Shown: positions 35,553 through 44,830, numbered from the stretch's first letter. The stretch is DNA of 64,000 bases from Pleomorphochaeta sp963678575 (GCA_963678575.2 CAXXHV010000001.1:62001-126000); one strand, 5' to 3'. The notes: a model not told the origin generated them from the letters alone. Made by a program: numbers and translations.

Positions 35553-36833
35553 TTATGCTTTTTTTATATCAATTCCAATACTACCTAACTTTTTATCTAA
35601 ATTTTCATACCCTCTTTCAATTTGATATATATTCTGAATTTCGGTTTGACCTTTAACACAAGCTGCAGCAATAACTAAAGACATTCCCGCCCTAACATCT
35701 GGACTTGTAACGATAGCAGGATGAAGATTAATTGGTCCATTTACTATTGCTCTATGAGGGTCGCATAAAATAATATCAGCTCCCATTCTAATTAACCAGT
35801 CAACAAAATACATTCTTGATTCAAACATTTTTTCATGTAACAAAATGGATCCTGTCATTTGTGTTGCACACACAGTTATTATTGATAATAAATCTGCAGG
35901 GAAACCTGGCCAAGGTGCATCATCTACCTTATTTGTTAACCCGTTTAAACTTTTTTTAATTATTCTTTTTTGCTGTGCTGGCACAAAAATATCATTTTTT
36001 CCTTGCTCAAAAAAATCAATTCCAATTTTCTTATAACCTAATTTTAAACTATTAATAATATTATTTTGAACATTATGTAACAATAAATTTCCTTTTGTAG
36101 CAGCTGCTAATCCTATTAAAGAACCGACTTCCATATAGTCACAACCTATCGAAAATTCACAACCTCTTAATTTTTTTGAACCAGTTATTTTAAGTAAATT
36201 TGAACCAATTCCTAAAATTTTACATCCCATTTTAACTAAAAATTTACATAAATCTTGAACATGTGGTTCACATGCTGCATTTTCAATTATGCTTTCATTT
36301 GGGCATAAGGCACAGGCCATAAGTATATTTTCTGTTGCTGTAACAGACGCTTCATCTAAAAAAATATGATTATTATTAATTTTATCACATTTAAAAATTA
36401 AATCACCACTACTATCAATATCACAATCACAGCCTAAATAACTTAATCCAGTAAAATGTGTATCTATTCGTCTAAGGCCAATAACATCTCCGCCAGGAGG
36501 AGGAATTTGAACTTTATGCAAAACAGCAAGTAAAGGACCAATTAATAAAACAGAGCCTCTAACTAAGCCTATTTCATCTTTTTTTAATATACCTTTTCTT
36601 TTTCCGCTTTTGATTATTAATGTGTTATTATTTTCTCTTTTTATTGAAGAGCCAAGTTCAATTAATAAATTACACATGACTTCAACATCTTTAATATTAG
36701 GAATATTATGTAAAATTATTTCATCATCTGTAAGTAGTGTTGCAGCAAGTAAAGGTAGTGCTGCATTTTTATTTCCACTTATATTTACTTCTCCAGAAAC
36801 AGGATTTCCTCCATTAATTATATATGAACTCAT
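35553..36833 (-). CDS. murA: UDP-N-acetylglucosamine 1-carboxyvinyltransferase with Asp at the Cys115 position
   Basis: 426 residues. First committed step of peptidoglycan synthesis: transfers enolpyruvate from PEP to UDP-GlcNAc. Family motifs: GGNPVSGEVNISGNKNAALP at the N-terminus (Lys22, Asn23), DVEVMCNLL, GLVRGSVLLIGPLLA, RIDTHFTGLSYLG, and WPGFPADLLSIITV. In the catalytic loop PPPGGDVIGLRRIDTH the residue that is Cys in most MurA is Asp116 (codon GAT). This change is known from Mycobacterium, Chlamydia and Borrelia and makes the enzyme insensitive to fosfomycin. AGGAG precedes the ATG; an extended -10 (TGCTATAAT) lies about 30 bases upstream. Confidence 0.95.
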   Translation of the reverse strand: MSSYIINGGNPVSGEVNISGNKNAALPLLAATLLTDDEIILHNIPNIKDVEVMCNLLIELGSSIKRENNNTLIIKSGKRKGILKKDEIGLVRGSVLLIGPLLAVLHKVQIPPPGGDVIGLRRIDTHFTGLSYLGCDCDIDSSGDLIFKCDKINNNHIFLDEASVTATENILMACALCPNESIIENAACEPHVQDLCKFLVKMGCKILGIGSNLLKITGSKKLRGCEFSIGCDYMEVGSLIGLAAATKGNLLLHNVQNNIINSLKLGYKKIGIDFFEQGKNDIFVPAQQKRIIKKSLNGLTNKVDDAPWPGFPADLLSIITVCATQMTGSILLHEKMFESRMYFVDWLIRMGADIILCDPHRAIVNGPINLHPAIVTSPDVRAGMSLVIAAACVKGQTEIQNIYQIERGYENLDKKLGSIGIDIKKA

Positions 36834-36860
36834 TTATATCTCCTATTAAAGATTTAAAAT

Positions 36861-36869
36861 ATTATAGCA
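36861..36869 (-). promoter_or_regulatory. murA extended -10 promoter element
   Basis: Minus strand TGCTATAAT with a perfect TATAAT at 36861-36866 and an upstream TG. No good -35; the leader is about 25 bases and includes AGGAG. Confidence 0.55.
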
Positions 36870-36913
36870 TAAATATAAATAATTATTTACATTTTTTACC
36901 CAAAAAGCATACT

Positions 36914-36943
36914 TTGTCCCTTTACCAAAATTCAATTTATAAA
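36914..36943 (+). promoter_or_regulatory. metK promoter
   Basis: TTGTCC (36914-36919) and TATAAA (36938-36943) with an 18-base spacer, or TTATAA with 17. The start would be near 36950, just before the riboswitch-like element, giving a leader of about 130 bases. Confidence 0.5.
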
Positions 36944-36954
36944 TATCCTTTATT

Positions 36955-37076
36955 TAACGTCGATTTGATAGCTCCCAGCTTGCGGACGTATAAAACTGCT
37001 AAAGAGGGAATGGAATTTTTTTTGTTCCTACACGCCCTCCTTCCCCAGTTAATTTTAATATTATAAGGAAGGTCTT
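36955..37076 (+). promoter_or_regulatory. SAM-II-like riboswitch in the metK leader
   Basis: Stem P1 is ACGTC (36957-36961) with GACGT (36985-36989). The loop begins with GATTT and carries TCCC; after P1 come ATAAA, GCTAAA and AGAGGGA (ending 37009). These blocks, in this order, are the SAM-II core (P1, GAUUU in loop 1, AUAAA then GCUAAA then A-rich GGG), and loop TCCC can pair with GGGA to form the pseudoknot. SAM-V, which shares this core, is the alternative. Downstream, CCTTCC (37039-37044) is complementary to the ribosome-binding site GGAAGG (37067-37072), and the adjacent CCCTC can pair with GAGGG of the aptamer, so the two states could be mutually exclusive. Loop 1 is longer (23 nt) than usual. 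Confidence 0.65.
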
Positions 37077-37079
37077 TTT

Positions 37080-38237
37080 ATGATTTCTAATTTAAATAAC
37101 CATGTTTTCACTTCTGAAAGTGTAAGTGAAGGACATCCAGATAAAGTTTGTGACCAAATAAGTGATGCAATTCTTGACGAATGTTTACGAATAGATCCAA
37201 CTTCTCGTGTTGCTTGTGAAACGCTTGCAACAACTGACAATGTAATAGTTGCCGGTGAAATTACAACAAAAGCAAATCTAAATATTGAAAGAATAATTAG
37301 AGATGTTATTAAAGATATTGGTTATACAGAACAGGATTGTGGATTTAGTTACGACACAGTAAAAATAACAAATTTAATTCACTCTCAAAGCTCTGATATT
37401 TCTTTAGGAGTAACAGAAAATACAAGTCTTTTTGGTAATCAAGGTGCTGGAGACCAAGGCATGATGTTTGGATTTGCTTGTGATGAAACAGAAGATTATA
37501 TGCCTTTACCTATTTTCTATGCTCATAAGCTACTAAAAAAAGCAACAGAGCTTAGAAAAAGTAAAAAAGTAGACTTTCTTCGACCAGATGCAAAAAGCCA
37601 AGTCTCAGTTGAATATGATAAAGATAACAAACCTTTAAGAATAACAGCTGTTGTTATGAGTCACCAACATAATGAATCAATATCAAGAAAAGAATTAGAA
37701 GCTTTTTTAATAAATGAAGTTATAAAACCCACATTAGAACCAACTAATTTATTAGATGATAATACAAAATATTTAATCAATCCAACAGGACGTTTTGTAA
37801 TTGGAGGCCCTAATGGAGATACAGGTGTTACTGGAAGAAAAATTATCGTTGATACCTATGGAGGAATGGGAAGACACGGTGGTGGCGCTTTTTCAGGAAA
37901 AGATCCTTCAAAAGTTGATAGATCTGCAGCTTACATGGCTCGTTATATAGCAAAAAATTTAGTTGCAAATAATCTTTGCAAAAAATGTGAAGTTGAACTT
38001 GCTTATGCAATTGGAGTAGCAGAACCTATTTCTATTTATATCAATACTTTTAATACAAGCAAATATAATTATAAAGAATTAGAAAACATTGTAAGAAACA
38101 ATTTTGATTTAACACCAAAAGGAATTATAAATACTTTAGATTTATTAAAACCTATTTATAAACAAAATGTTAATTATGGACACTTTGGTAACAAAAATGT
38201 TAGTTGGGAAAAAATAATAAAACTAAATATTAATTAA
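37080..38237 (+). CDS. metK: S-adenosylmethionine synthetase
   Basis: 385 residues. Makes SAM from methionine and ATP. Signatures: FTSESVSEGHPDKVCDQISDAILD (in part) at the N-terminus, GNQGAGDQGMMFGFAC near 120, NPTGRFVIGGPNGDTGVTGRKIIVDTYG and GGGAFSGKDPSKVDRSAAYMAR in the C-terminal half. AAGGAAGG precedes the ATG by seven bases and is the likely target of the upstream riboswitch. A terminator follows. Monocistronic. Confidence 0.97.
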   Translation: MISNLNNHVFTSESVSEGHPDKVCDQISDAILDECLRIDPTSRVACETLATTDNVIVAGEITTKANLNIERIIRDVIKDIGYTEQDCGFSYDTVKITNLIHSQSSDISLGVTENTSLFGNQGAGDQGMMFGFACDETEDYMPLPIFYAHKLLKKATELRKSKKVDFLRPDAKSQVSVEYDKDNKPLRITAVVMSHQHNESISRKELEAFLINEVIKPTLEPTNLLDDNTKYLINPTGRFVIGGPNGDTGVTGRKIIVDTYGGMGRHGGGAFSGKDPSKVDRSAAYMARYIAKNLVANNLCKKCEVELAYAIGVAEPISIYINTFNTSKYNYKELENIVRNNFDLTPKGIINTLDLLKPIYKQNVNYGHFGNKNVSWEKIIKLNIN

Positions 38238-38254
38238 TAAACATTTTTTTATAA

Positions 38255-38318
38255 AAAAAAATCCTCCAAAATAGTATTAGAATTAATCTTTCTATTTTTG
38301 GAGGATTCTCTTTTTTTA
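38255..38318. terminator. Bidirectional terminator between metK and the exported protein gene
   Basis: ATCCTCCAAAA (38261-38271) pairs with TTTTGGAGGAT (38296-38306); A-run before and T-run after. Confidence 0.8.
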
Positions 38319-38337
38319 ATTAATATATTATCTTTTA

Positions 38338-38919
38338 TCAATCAACAACTGAGTATTCAATATCGACATCTGATGTATAATTTCCAGCAGGTAAAGAATC
38401 ATTACCATTCCAAGCAAGAACAAAGCTAACTTCTACTATATTTTCTTTTAAGCTATGTAATCCTTTAGAAATATTTAAAAGAGAAATAAAAGGAATATTG
38501 TTATTTGGATTAATATTATTTGGAAGATTTGGGTCTAAAGCATTAACATATAATAAAGTATCAACATTTTCAGTTCTTGTACCTTGAACTCCAACAAATT
38601 TTTGTCCTTGAATTTTAACTTCTAAATTTCTTGATTCAGTCTGATTACCTTCAATTATTATTCTAAATAATTTTGTTCTTCCTGGGACTGATATATTAAA
38701 TTTTTCTTCATTATCGTTTAAAACGACTAAATCATTTAATAGTATTTCTTCATCATAATATACAACAGGAACATAGCTTTTAGTTTTTACTTCTCCTGAG
38801 ACTTTTATTACCAAGTAATCATTAACCTCATATAAAGCATTAGTATCTGCATAAATATTATTCAAAGACAAAAAAATTAAAAGAAATAGAAATATATAAA
38901 CTATTAACTTTTTTTTCAT
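38338..38919 (-). CDS. Exported protein of unknown function
   Basis: 193 residues with a classical signal peptide: KKK, a long Leu/Ile/Phe core, and a likely cleavage after NIYA near residue 25. The mature part is beta-rich (YLVIKVSGEVKTKSYVPVVYYD; LFRIIIEGNQTESRNLEVKI) and ends with SLPAGNYTSDVDIEYSV, a C-terminal strand pattern seen in secreted pilin-like and spore-coat-U-like beta sandwiches. That resemblance is weak and I assign no function. GGGAG precedes the ATG. Stands alone between metK and jag. Confidence 0.7.
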   Translation of the reverse strand: MKKKLIVYIFLFLLIFLSLNNIYADTNALYEVNDYLVIKVSGEVKTKSYVPVVYYDEEILLNDLVVLNDNEEKFNISVPGRTKLFRIIIEGNQTESRNLEVKIQGQKFVGVQGTRTENVDTLLYVNALDPNLPNNINPNNNIPFISLLNISKGLHSLKENIVEVSFVLAWNGNDSLPAGNYTSDVDIEYSVVD

Positions 38920-39108
38920 TAGTTTCTCCCTAATTACTCACAAATTAATAAATATGTTATTTATAAGCACATAATAAATCTATTATACTTTATATTAGGT
39001 GTCAATATAACAAAAAAATTAATAATAGTTCAAATCTAAGTATTAATATAATAACTTAAATAGAAATATTATTAATTTTTTATGTGTGAATATAATAAAT
39101 AAATATGA

Positions 39109-39759
39109 TTATTTAATTGGTAAAATTCTTATTTGTTTATATAAACTATCACCTTCACTTTTTGTTTCAATTCCTTCAAAATCATTTAACGCAGTATGTA
39201 TTAATCTTCTTTCAAAAGGATTCATAGGTTCAAGTAATTTACTCTTACCAGTATATTTTACTTGTTCAGCAGTTTTATAGGCCATTCTTATTATTCTTTC
39301 TTCATGACGCAATCTATAATTTTCACTATCAATTATTACTTTTTGATCTTGATCTAATCTTCCAACATAAACATTAGTTAATAATTGAATTGCATCTAAA
39401 TTTTTACCTTTTCTACCAATCAAAATAGAAGAAGAATCACTTTCAATATTTAATCCAAGTTTTCTTTCTTTTCTAAAATTAACACTTACTGTAGCTTTAT
39501 AACCCATTTTTTTAATTAATGTAGTTACAAAGTTTATTACATCCTCTTCTAATTCACTGTTAATAGGTGCTTCATTATCATCTTCATTTTCTTCATTTCC
39601 ATCATTAAAATAAATTCTTATTCTAACATTTTTTTTGAATAAACTTTTTCTTTTAGGAGGGAGGATTTCTACATCAAAATCCTCTCTCTCTATTTGAAGC
39701 TCTTCAACAGCCTTTGAAATAGCTTCTTGTTCGCTACGTCCTTCAAATTCTCGAGTCAT
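39109..39759 (-). CDS. jag: Jag (KhpB-like) RNA-binding protein
   Basis: 216 residues from the ATG at 39759. Domains: an N-terminal Jag domain (TREFEGRSEQEAISKAVEELQ), a linker, a KH domain with IGRKGKNLDAIQLLTNV near 125-141, and an R3H domain with NPFERRLIHTALNDFE. An RNA-binding partner of KhpA that affects cell shape and growth in other bacteria, usually next to yidC. An upstream in-frame ATG at 39801 exists, but the chosen start follows CGGAG and fits the family N-terminus. Confidence 0.93.
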   Translation of the reverse strand: MTREFEGRSEQEAISKAVEELQIEREDFDVEILPPKRKSLFKKNVRIRIYFNDGNEENEDDNEAPINSELEEDVINFVTTLIKKMGYKATVSVNFRKERKLGLNIESDSSSILIGRKGKNLDAIQLLTNVYVGRLDQDQKVIIDSENYRLRHEERIIRMAYKTAEQVKYTGKSKLLEPMNPFERRLIHTALNDFEGIETKSEGDSLYKQIRILPIK

Positions 39760-39807
39760 ATATTTCTCCGTCGCAGATAGAATCAGTGATTCCCTGCTCA
39801 TTTATTT

Positions 39808-41649
39808 CTAACTATTTTTCTTTTTTGGATTTTTTGAAAATGCTACAACTTTATTTTTCTTAAATTTATTATTGTTCCAAAGCTGTTGTAAAATACTAAT
39901 CGCATTCATTACTGACCAATATAATAATAAACCAGAAGGTGCATTATATAAAACAAAGAAGAACATTATTGGCATTCCATAAGTCATCATTTTCATCATT
40001 GATGCTGATTGTCCAGCTGCTGCACTTTGTCCTGATTGTGTAATCTTCATTGAGAAAATCATACTTACAGTATAAAGAATTGGTAATAAGTGAATTTGAT
40101 TTCCTAAGAAAGGTATCGCAAATTTTAAAGTATAGATTGTTTCTGGTTGTGAAAGGTCTGTTATCCAACCAGGAATAAACATAGCCCCTCTCAATTCAAA
40201 ATGTTTATTTAATAAACCATAGAAAGCAATAAGAATTGGAAATTGTATTAACATTGGTAAACAACCACTTATGGGGTTTACACCTTCTTTTTTATACAAT
40301 TGAGACATTTCTTTATTTAATTTTTCTGGATTATCTTCATATTTCTTTTTTAGTTCTTCCATTTGAGGACCAAGTGCACTCATTTTTGCAGAACTTTGCA
40401 TACTCTTTTTAGTTAAAGGATTGATTAATATTTTTAAGATTATTGTTAATAAAATAATATCAATACCATAGTTTGGAATTACTTTATTTAACATAGAAAG
40501 AGCCCATTTTAGAATATTTTCAAGCCAACCTAACCAAGAAGAAGCATCAACAGCATTTTCTAAATGTAAACCTGATAATCCAAATCCATTATCTTTTGAA
40601 TTATTATATATTGATAATGAATCAGCTAATTCTGGACCACAATAAAATCTAAATGTATCAGTATTATTTGCATTTTTAATTACAGGTCTAGTATAATAAA
40701 TTCCATTACTTTGTGATAATCCATTAACATTAGTTTCTTGAGTTAAAGTAATATCATATTTTGTTGCATCAGGAATTGCAATAATGGCAAAGTATTTTCC
40801 AGCTAATGCAGTCCAAGTTACATAATCTTCAATTTTTTGAGAACCGTCTACTTTAATTGTCTTCTTTTTAGAATCACCATCATATTTAGCATAGAATCTT
40901 CTATAAGAATAATTATTATTACTCATTGTTTCAAAAGAAGGACCTAATTGAGGTTCATAGGCTAAAGTATATGCACTATTTTCAAAATTTAAAGGAATTA
41001 CTTTGTTTACACTGTTTTCAATATTTATTTCAACTTCAAATAAATATTCATTTTCTTTAAAAGTATACGTTTTGGTAATTTTAAAAGTATCACTTTTTTG
41101 AGAATTGTTATCTAATAAAGCAAATGTTTTAGAAAAAACAATTTGATTATTATTTATAGCATAATTAAAGTCAGCATCTATTGGATTAGTTCTATCAGCA
41201 CCAGCATACATTAAAAATGCATTTTTATCTGAAGCGCCTTTAAATAATAATTCTACAGGATTGCCTTCTGTATCTAAATGATTTTTTAACTTTATTGAAG
41301 AAATTGAAGCACCTTTTGTATCAAAGGTAATATCTAAAACACCATTTTCATAAGCAAATTCTTGTTCTCTTGCTTGATCTTCTATTGCAACAAAAGATCC
41401 AGGTTTTCCAGAATTCCAAGCTTCTTTTTCATTAATATTATTATAATCTGTATTTGAATCTAAAGTAATTTGATTTGATGAATTTACATTAGTTGTAATA
41501 TCTTGATTAGTATTACTAATTTCTTCTTGTGAAACAACGCTTTCTTGAGTTGGCTCTATTTCTGGGGAAAAAAAAGTTGTTTGTATAAACATCCCCAAAG
41601 TTACAACCACAATAGTTAAAAACATTGCTAGTATAGTTCTTTTATCCAT
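39808..41649 (-). CDS. yidC: Membrane protein insertase YidC
   Basis: 613 residues from MDKRTILAMF. A first membrane anchor (residues 6-28), a large periplasmic beta-supersandwich domain typical of diderm YidC (about 60-370), then the conserved insertase core with five helices: GIDIILLTIILKILINPLTKKSM, GVNPISGCLPMLIQFPILIAFY and a C-terminal MMTYGMPIMFFFVLYNAPSGLLLYW (each quoted in part). Inserts and folds inner-membrane proteins with or without SecYEG. The large periplasmic domain argues for a diderm organism. AGGAG precedes this ATG. Confidence 0.95.
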   Translation of the reverse strand: MDKRTILAMFLTIVVVTLGMFIQTTFFSPEIEPTQESVVSQEEISNTNQDITTNVNSSNQITLDSNTDYNNINEKEAWNSGKPGSFVAIEDQAREQEFAYENGVLDITFDTKGASISSIKLKNHLDTEGNPVELLFKGASDKNAFLMYAGADRTNPIDADFNYAINNNQIVFSKTFALLDNNSQKSDTFKITKTYTFKENEYLFEVEINIENSVNKVIPLNFENSAYTLAYEPQLGPSFETMSNNNYSYRRFYAKYDGDSKKKTIKVDGSQKIEDYVTWTALAGKYFAIIAIPDATKYDITLTQETNVNGLSQSNGIYYTRPVIKNANNTDTFRFYCGPELADSLSIYNNSKDNGFGLSGLHLENAVDASSWLGWLENILKWALSMLNKVIPNYGIDIILLTIILKILINPLTKKSMQSSAKMSALGPQMEELKKKYEDNPEKLNKEMSQLYKKEGVNPISGCLPMLIQFPILIAFYGLLNKHFELRGAMFIPGWITDLSQPETIYTLKFAIPFLGNQIHLLPILYTVSMIFSMKITQSGQSAAAGQSASMMKMMTYGMPIMFFFVLYNAPSGLLLYWSVMNAISILQQLWNNNKFKKNKVVAFSKNPKKKNS

Positions 41650-41703
41650 GTCTACTCCTGTAGATAACATAATAGGTTCTATACAGGAAATGGAATAAGG
41701 AAC

Positions 41704-42054
41704 TTATTTATCTAAATAAATTCCCTGTTCATAACAAAGATCTAGAATAGTTTTCTCTAGTATTTTGCTTTCAAAAACCTTTCCTGGATATACCAAAAAA
41801 ATAAAATCATTGCCAGAAATAAATTTCTCTTTCTCTTTTCTCCAAATTTCTTTTATTCTTCTGCGGATTCTGTTTCTCTCTACAGCATTACCATAATGTT
41901 TTATAGGAATAACGATTATTCTATTATAGTTTAATTTATTTGGAGCTACTATTAACTTTATCCCACGCCTTGATGCGGATTTGCCTAATTTGAAAGCATT
42001 ATCTATTTCTGACTTTTTTTTTAATATCTCAAGTTTAGAAAGGCTTTTTCTCAT
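41704..42054 (-). CDS. rnpA: Ribonuclease P protein component
   Basis: 116-117 residues. Protein subunit of RNase P, which trims tRNA 5' ends with the RNA subunit (not in this window). The RNR signature is AVERNRIRRRIKEIWR near residue 60, with SRRGIKLIVAPN before it. It overlaps the 3' end of rpmH by about 20 bases; both ATG 42054 and an adjacent GTG could start it. Confidence 0.93.
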   Translation of the reverse strand: MRKSLSKLEILKKKSEIDNAFKLGKSASRRGIKLIVAPNKLNYNRIIVIPIKHYGNAVERNRIRRRIKEIWRKEKEKFISGNDFIFLVYPGKVFESKILEKTILDLCYEQGIYLDK

Positions 42055-42202
42055 CACAAACAGACAATTTATGTCTACCTTTTGCTCTTCTACGTGCTAA
42101 CACTTTTCTACCACCAACAGTAGCCATGCGTGCACGGAATCCAAACTTTCTGTTTCTTTTAACCTTACTTGGTTGGTAAGTTCTTTTTCCTTTATAACTC
42201 AT
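42035..42202 (-). CDS. rpmH: Ribosomal protein L34
   Basis: 55 residues from MSYKGKRTYQPSK. The highly conserved block FGFRARMATVGGRKVLARRRAKGR is present (in part). There are a few extra residues at the N-terminus and a short C-terminal tail (CDEKKPF) that lies in the rnpA overlap. A longer frame upstream is not family-like. Confidence 0.97.
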   Translation of the reverse strand: MSYKGKRTYQPSKVKRNRKFGFRARMATVGGRKVLARRRAKGRHKLSVCDEKKPF

Positions 42203-42306
42203 TATTATCTCCAATTCATCGCATATGCGGATATTTTTCAATAGTAAAAGGGCAAAAACCCTTCGAGTTGCAAAGTATATAGAGCATAACAATATCAGTC
42301 AAGTGC

Positions 42307-42642
42307 TTACCTACAAATAATATGTACACTTTTGATATTAGTAGAAGGAATTTCTTTTTTTATTTTCCTTAAAATAGTATTTTTGCTCATATTTGCCTTT
42401 TGCAACCAGGCTGGATGATCAGCTATTAATATTAATATATCATCCTTTACTTCTTTTATTTTTATATGTTTTTTTAAATTTTCTGGTAAAATTAAATCCC
42501 AAATCTCATATATTTGATAATCTATCGGTTTTTTCTTTTTTAAGATAGTCTTTAAATATAATTCTACTAAATCTTTACTAGAAATTGGATTTTCTTTACA
42601 TATTCTTTCTTCCTTCAATTTTAAAGACTCCTTCCTTAACAT
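42307..42642 (-). CDS. dciA: DciA-like (DUF721) protein
   Basis: About 111 residues. The central segment LVELYLKTILKKKKPIDYQIYEIWDLILPENLKKHIKIKEVKDDILIL (in part) with HPAWLQKANMSKNTILRKI matches the DUF721/DciA family, which loads or assists the replicative helicase DnaB in bacteria without DnaC/DnaI. The gene overlaps the 3' end of recF by about 47 bases and sits in the dnaA-dnaN-recF block, fitting a replication role. Confidence 0.82.
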   Translation of the reverse strand: MLRKESLKLKEERICKENPISSKDLVELYLKTILKKKKPIDYQIYEIWDLILPENLKKHIKIKEVKDDILILIADHPAWLQKANMSKNTILRKIKKEIPSTNIKSVHIICR

Positions 42643-43696
42643 TATATACAAGACTATTATTTAAATCAATTTTATTAAAATATTTTTCTTCTGGTAAAAA
42701 AGTAAAAAAGGCTTGACTATAATCATTAAATAAAAGTAAAAATTTATCTCTTTTTTCATGATCTAGTTCTAATAAAACATCATCTATTAATAAAATTGGT
42801 TCTTTATTTGTTTTTAATTTATAATATTTACATTGAGTTGCTCTCAAAACTAATGAAGCTAATCTTTGTTGTCCTGTTGATCCTATTGCAGATAAATCTC
42901 CATTTTTTGTATTTACTATAAAACTATCTCTATGAATTCCTTGATTTGTAATTGTTAATTTTATATCTTTTTCTCTATTATTTTTCAAATTTTCAATAAT
43001 ATCTTCTTCACTTTTACAATTGATCCAAGAACTTTTGTATTCTAATTTAACATCAGAAATATTAGATACTTCTTCAAATAATGAAGGAAATAATTCATTC
43101 ATTTCATTTACAGCTTTTTTTCTAGATTCCATAATTAAAAAACCATATTTAGCTAAATTATAATCATAAACATCTAATAACTCATAACTATTTTTTTTTA
43201 ATAAAGCATTTCTTTGTTTTAATATTTTATTATAATATCTTAAATCATCAAAAAAAATAGGATCATACATACTCATTGTTTGATTAAAATATTTTCTTCT
43301 TGATTCTGGAGTTCCTTTAATAAATGCAATATCATCATGTGAAAAAACTATACAAGGTATATTGTAAATTAAAGTTTTTCTATCATAAATAATTTTATTA
43401 TCAATTTTAATTTCTCTTTTATTATTTTTAATAACTATTGATATTTCTCTTTTTTCATTATTATCCGTTAAAAAGAAAACTTTTAAATTTAGATTTTTTG
43501 AATTATAGAAAAGTAACTCTTTAAGATTATTAGTTTTAAAAGAGTTACCATAGCAAATAAAATATAGAGCTTCTAATAAATTTGTTTTACCTTGACCATT
43601 TTCTCCAATTAATATGATTTGTTTTTTATCAAGATTCAAAGGGGAAAGTAAATTTAAATTTCTGAAACAATTACCTTGTATATTTAATATTCTCAT
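42596..43696 (-). CDS. recF: Recombination protein F
   Basis: 366 residues. SMC-like ABC ATPase that with RecO and RecR loads RecA at gaps. Walker A IGENGQGKTNLLEALYF near residue 33, signature LSAIGSTGQQRLASLVLRA, Walker B ILLIDDVLLELDHEKR. Its ATG overlaps the dnaN stop by one base (TAATG), and its end overlaps dciA; a tightly packed operon. Confidence 0.96.
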   Translation of the reverse strand: MRILNIQGNCFRNLNLLSPLNLDKKQIILIGENGQGKTNLLEALYFICYGNSFKTNNLKELLFYNSKNLNLKVFFLTDNNEKREISIVIKNNKREIKIDNKIIYDRKTLIYNIPCIVFSHDDIAFIKGTPESRRKYFNQTMSMYDPIFFDDLRYYNKILKQRNALLKKNSYELLDVYDYNLAKYGFLIMESRKKAVNEMNELFPSLFEEVSNISDVKLEYKSSWINCKSEEDIIENLKNNREKDIKLTITNQGIHRDSFIVNTKNGDLSAIGSTGQQRLASLVLRATQCKYYKLKTNKEPILLIDDVLLELDHEKRDKFLLLFNDYSQAFFTFLPEEKYFNKIDLNNSLVYNVKEGVFKIEGRKNM

Positions 43697-44814
43697 TATT
43701 TAGGTTGAATAGGCATTACAATATGTAAATAGCTTTTTTCATTAGATTCAGGCAATAATTTTAATGTTTTATTAGGACCATCAAAATTTATTGAAAAATA
43801 ATCAACGTCCATATTTTTTAAAGGATCTAAAAAAAAGTTGTAATTCACAGCTATAGAAATATCTTCACCATTATAATCACAATCAATTTCTTCTAAAGCT
43901 TGTCCTTGTTCTGTAATATCACTAGTAAGTGTTAATTTGTTTGAAATGATATTTAAAAATATTCTATTGCTTTTATCTAAAACAAAAAGTTTTACTCTAT
44001 TAATAGCATCAATAGTATCTTGTAAATTTAAGATACATTTATATTTTTGTTCTTGAGGAATAATTCTATTGTAAACAGGAAAACCAACTTCAATTAATGA
44101 AGAATACATAAAAGTTTCATCAGCTAAGCGAATAGAAATTAAATTTTTTTCTAAGGAAATATCTATTTCTCCAGAGTCTTCTAAAATTTTTGAAATTATA
44201 TTTATGAATTTAGTTGGTATTGTAACTGATGGGAAATTTGGTACTGAATCATCACAACGTTTTTTAATAAAAGAAAGTCTTTTACCATCTGTTGCAACCA
44301 TAGCAATACCACCATCTATTTTTTGAAAAAATTGTCCACATAAATAATGTCTTGATTCATCTTTAGAAGCTGCAAATTGTGTATGTTTTATCATGTCTAA
44401 AAAAGAGTCTGAATTTATTTTGAAAAAGGATTTATTTTCTTGAGTTTCCATCTTTGGAAATTCATTGGCATCTATTGTTTTTAATTCAAAATTAAAATGT
44501 TTATTTGAATCTTTAGGATATATATTTAAATTATCATTTTTTGTTTCTAAAATAATATTTTCTATGCCTGAAAAAGCTTTTAAAATATCACCAAGTTTTG
44601 TACAAGATACAGTAGTTTCTCCTTCTTCAATTGTTAAGACAGAAATAGATGTAATATATCCCATATTATTATCAGTAGCTTTTATTATTAATAAATCTTG
44701 GACAGTTTTTAAGTAAACATTTGTTGTTATTGAAATGGAACTTTTTGTATTTTTAAAATCGTTGGCATTAAAAATCTTTTTTGATAAAGCTTCTTTATCA
44801 CACATAAATTTCAT
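43696..44814 (-). CDS. dnaN: DNA polymerase III beta subunit (sliding clamp)
   Basis: 372 residues, normal length. Three clamp domains are indicated by MKFMCDKEALSKKIFNA, HTQFAASKDESRHYLCGQFFQ, ATDGKRLSFIKKRC and the C-terminal LLPESNEKSYLHIVMPIQ. Ring-shaped processivity factor. AGGAG precedes the ATG. It is separated from dnaA by a 487-bp gap containing the origin, and a TATAAT inside the AT-rich unwinding element could be its own promoter. Confidence 0.97.
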   Translation of the reverse strand: MKFMCDKEALSKKIFNANDFKNTKSSISITTNVYLKTVQDLLIIKATDNNMGYITSISVLTIEEGETTVSCTKLGDILKAFSGIENIILETKNDNLNIYPKDSNKHFNFELKTIDANEFPKMETQENKSFFKINSDSFLDMIKHTQFAASKDESRHYLCGQFFQKIDGGIAMVATDGKRLSFIKKRCDDSVPNFPSVTIPTKFINIISKILEDSGEIDISLEKNLISIRLADETFMYSSLIEVGFPVYNRIIPQEQKYKCILNLQDTIDAINRVKLFVLDKSNRIFLNIISNKLTLTSDITEQGQALEEIDCDYNGEDISIAVNYNFFLDPLKNMDVDYFSINFDGPNKTLKLLPESNEKSYLHIVMPIQPK

Positions 44815-44830
44815 AATTTTAATCTCCTAT

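Noticed and set aside
36824..37066. 80-codon plus-strand ORF before metK
   Set aside because: It spans the riboswitch-like element, has no ribosome-binding site and a composition unlike real proteins here; the structured RNA explains the conservation-like signal better.
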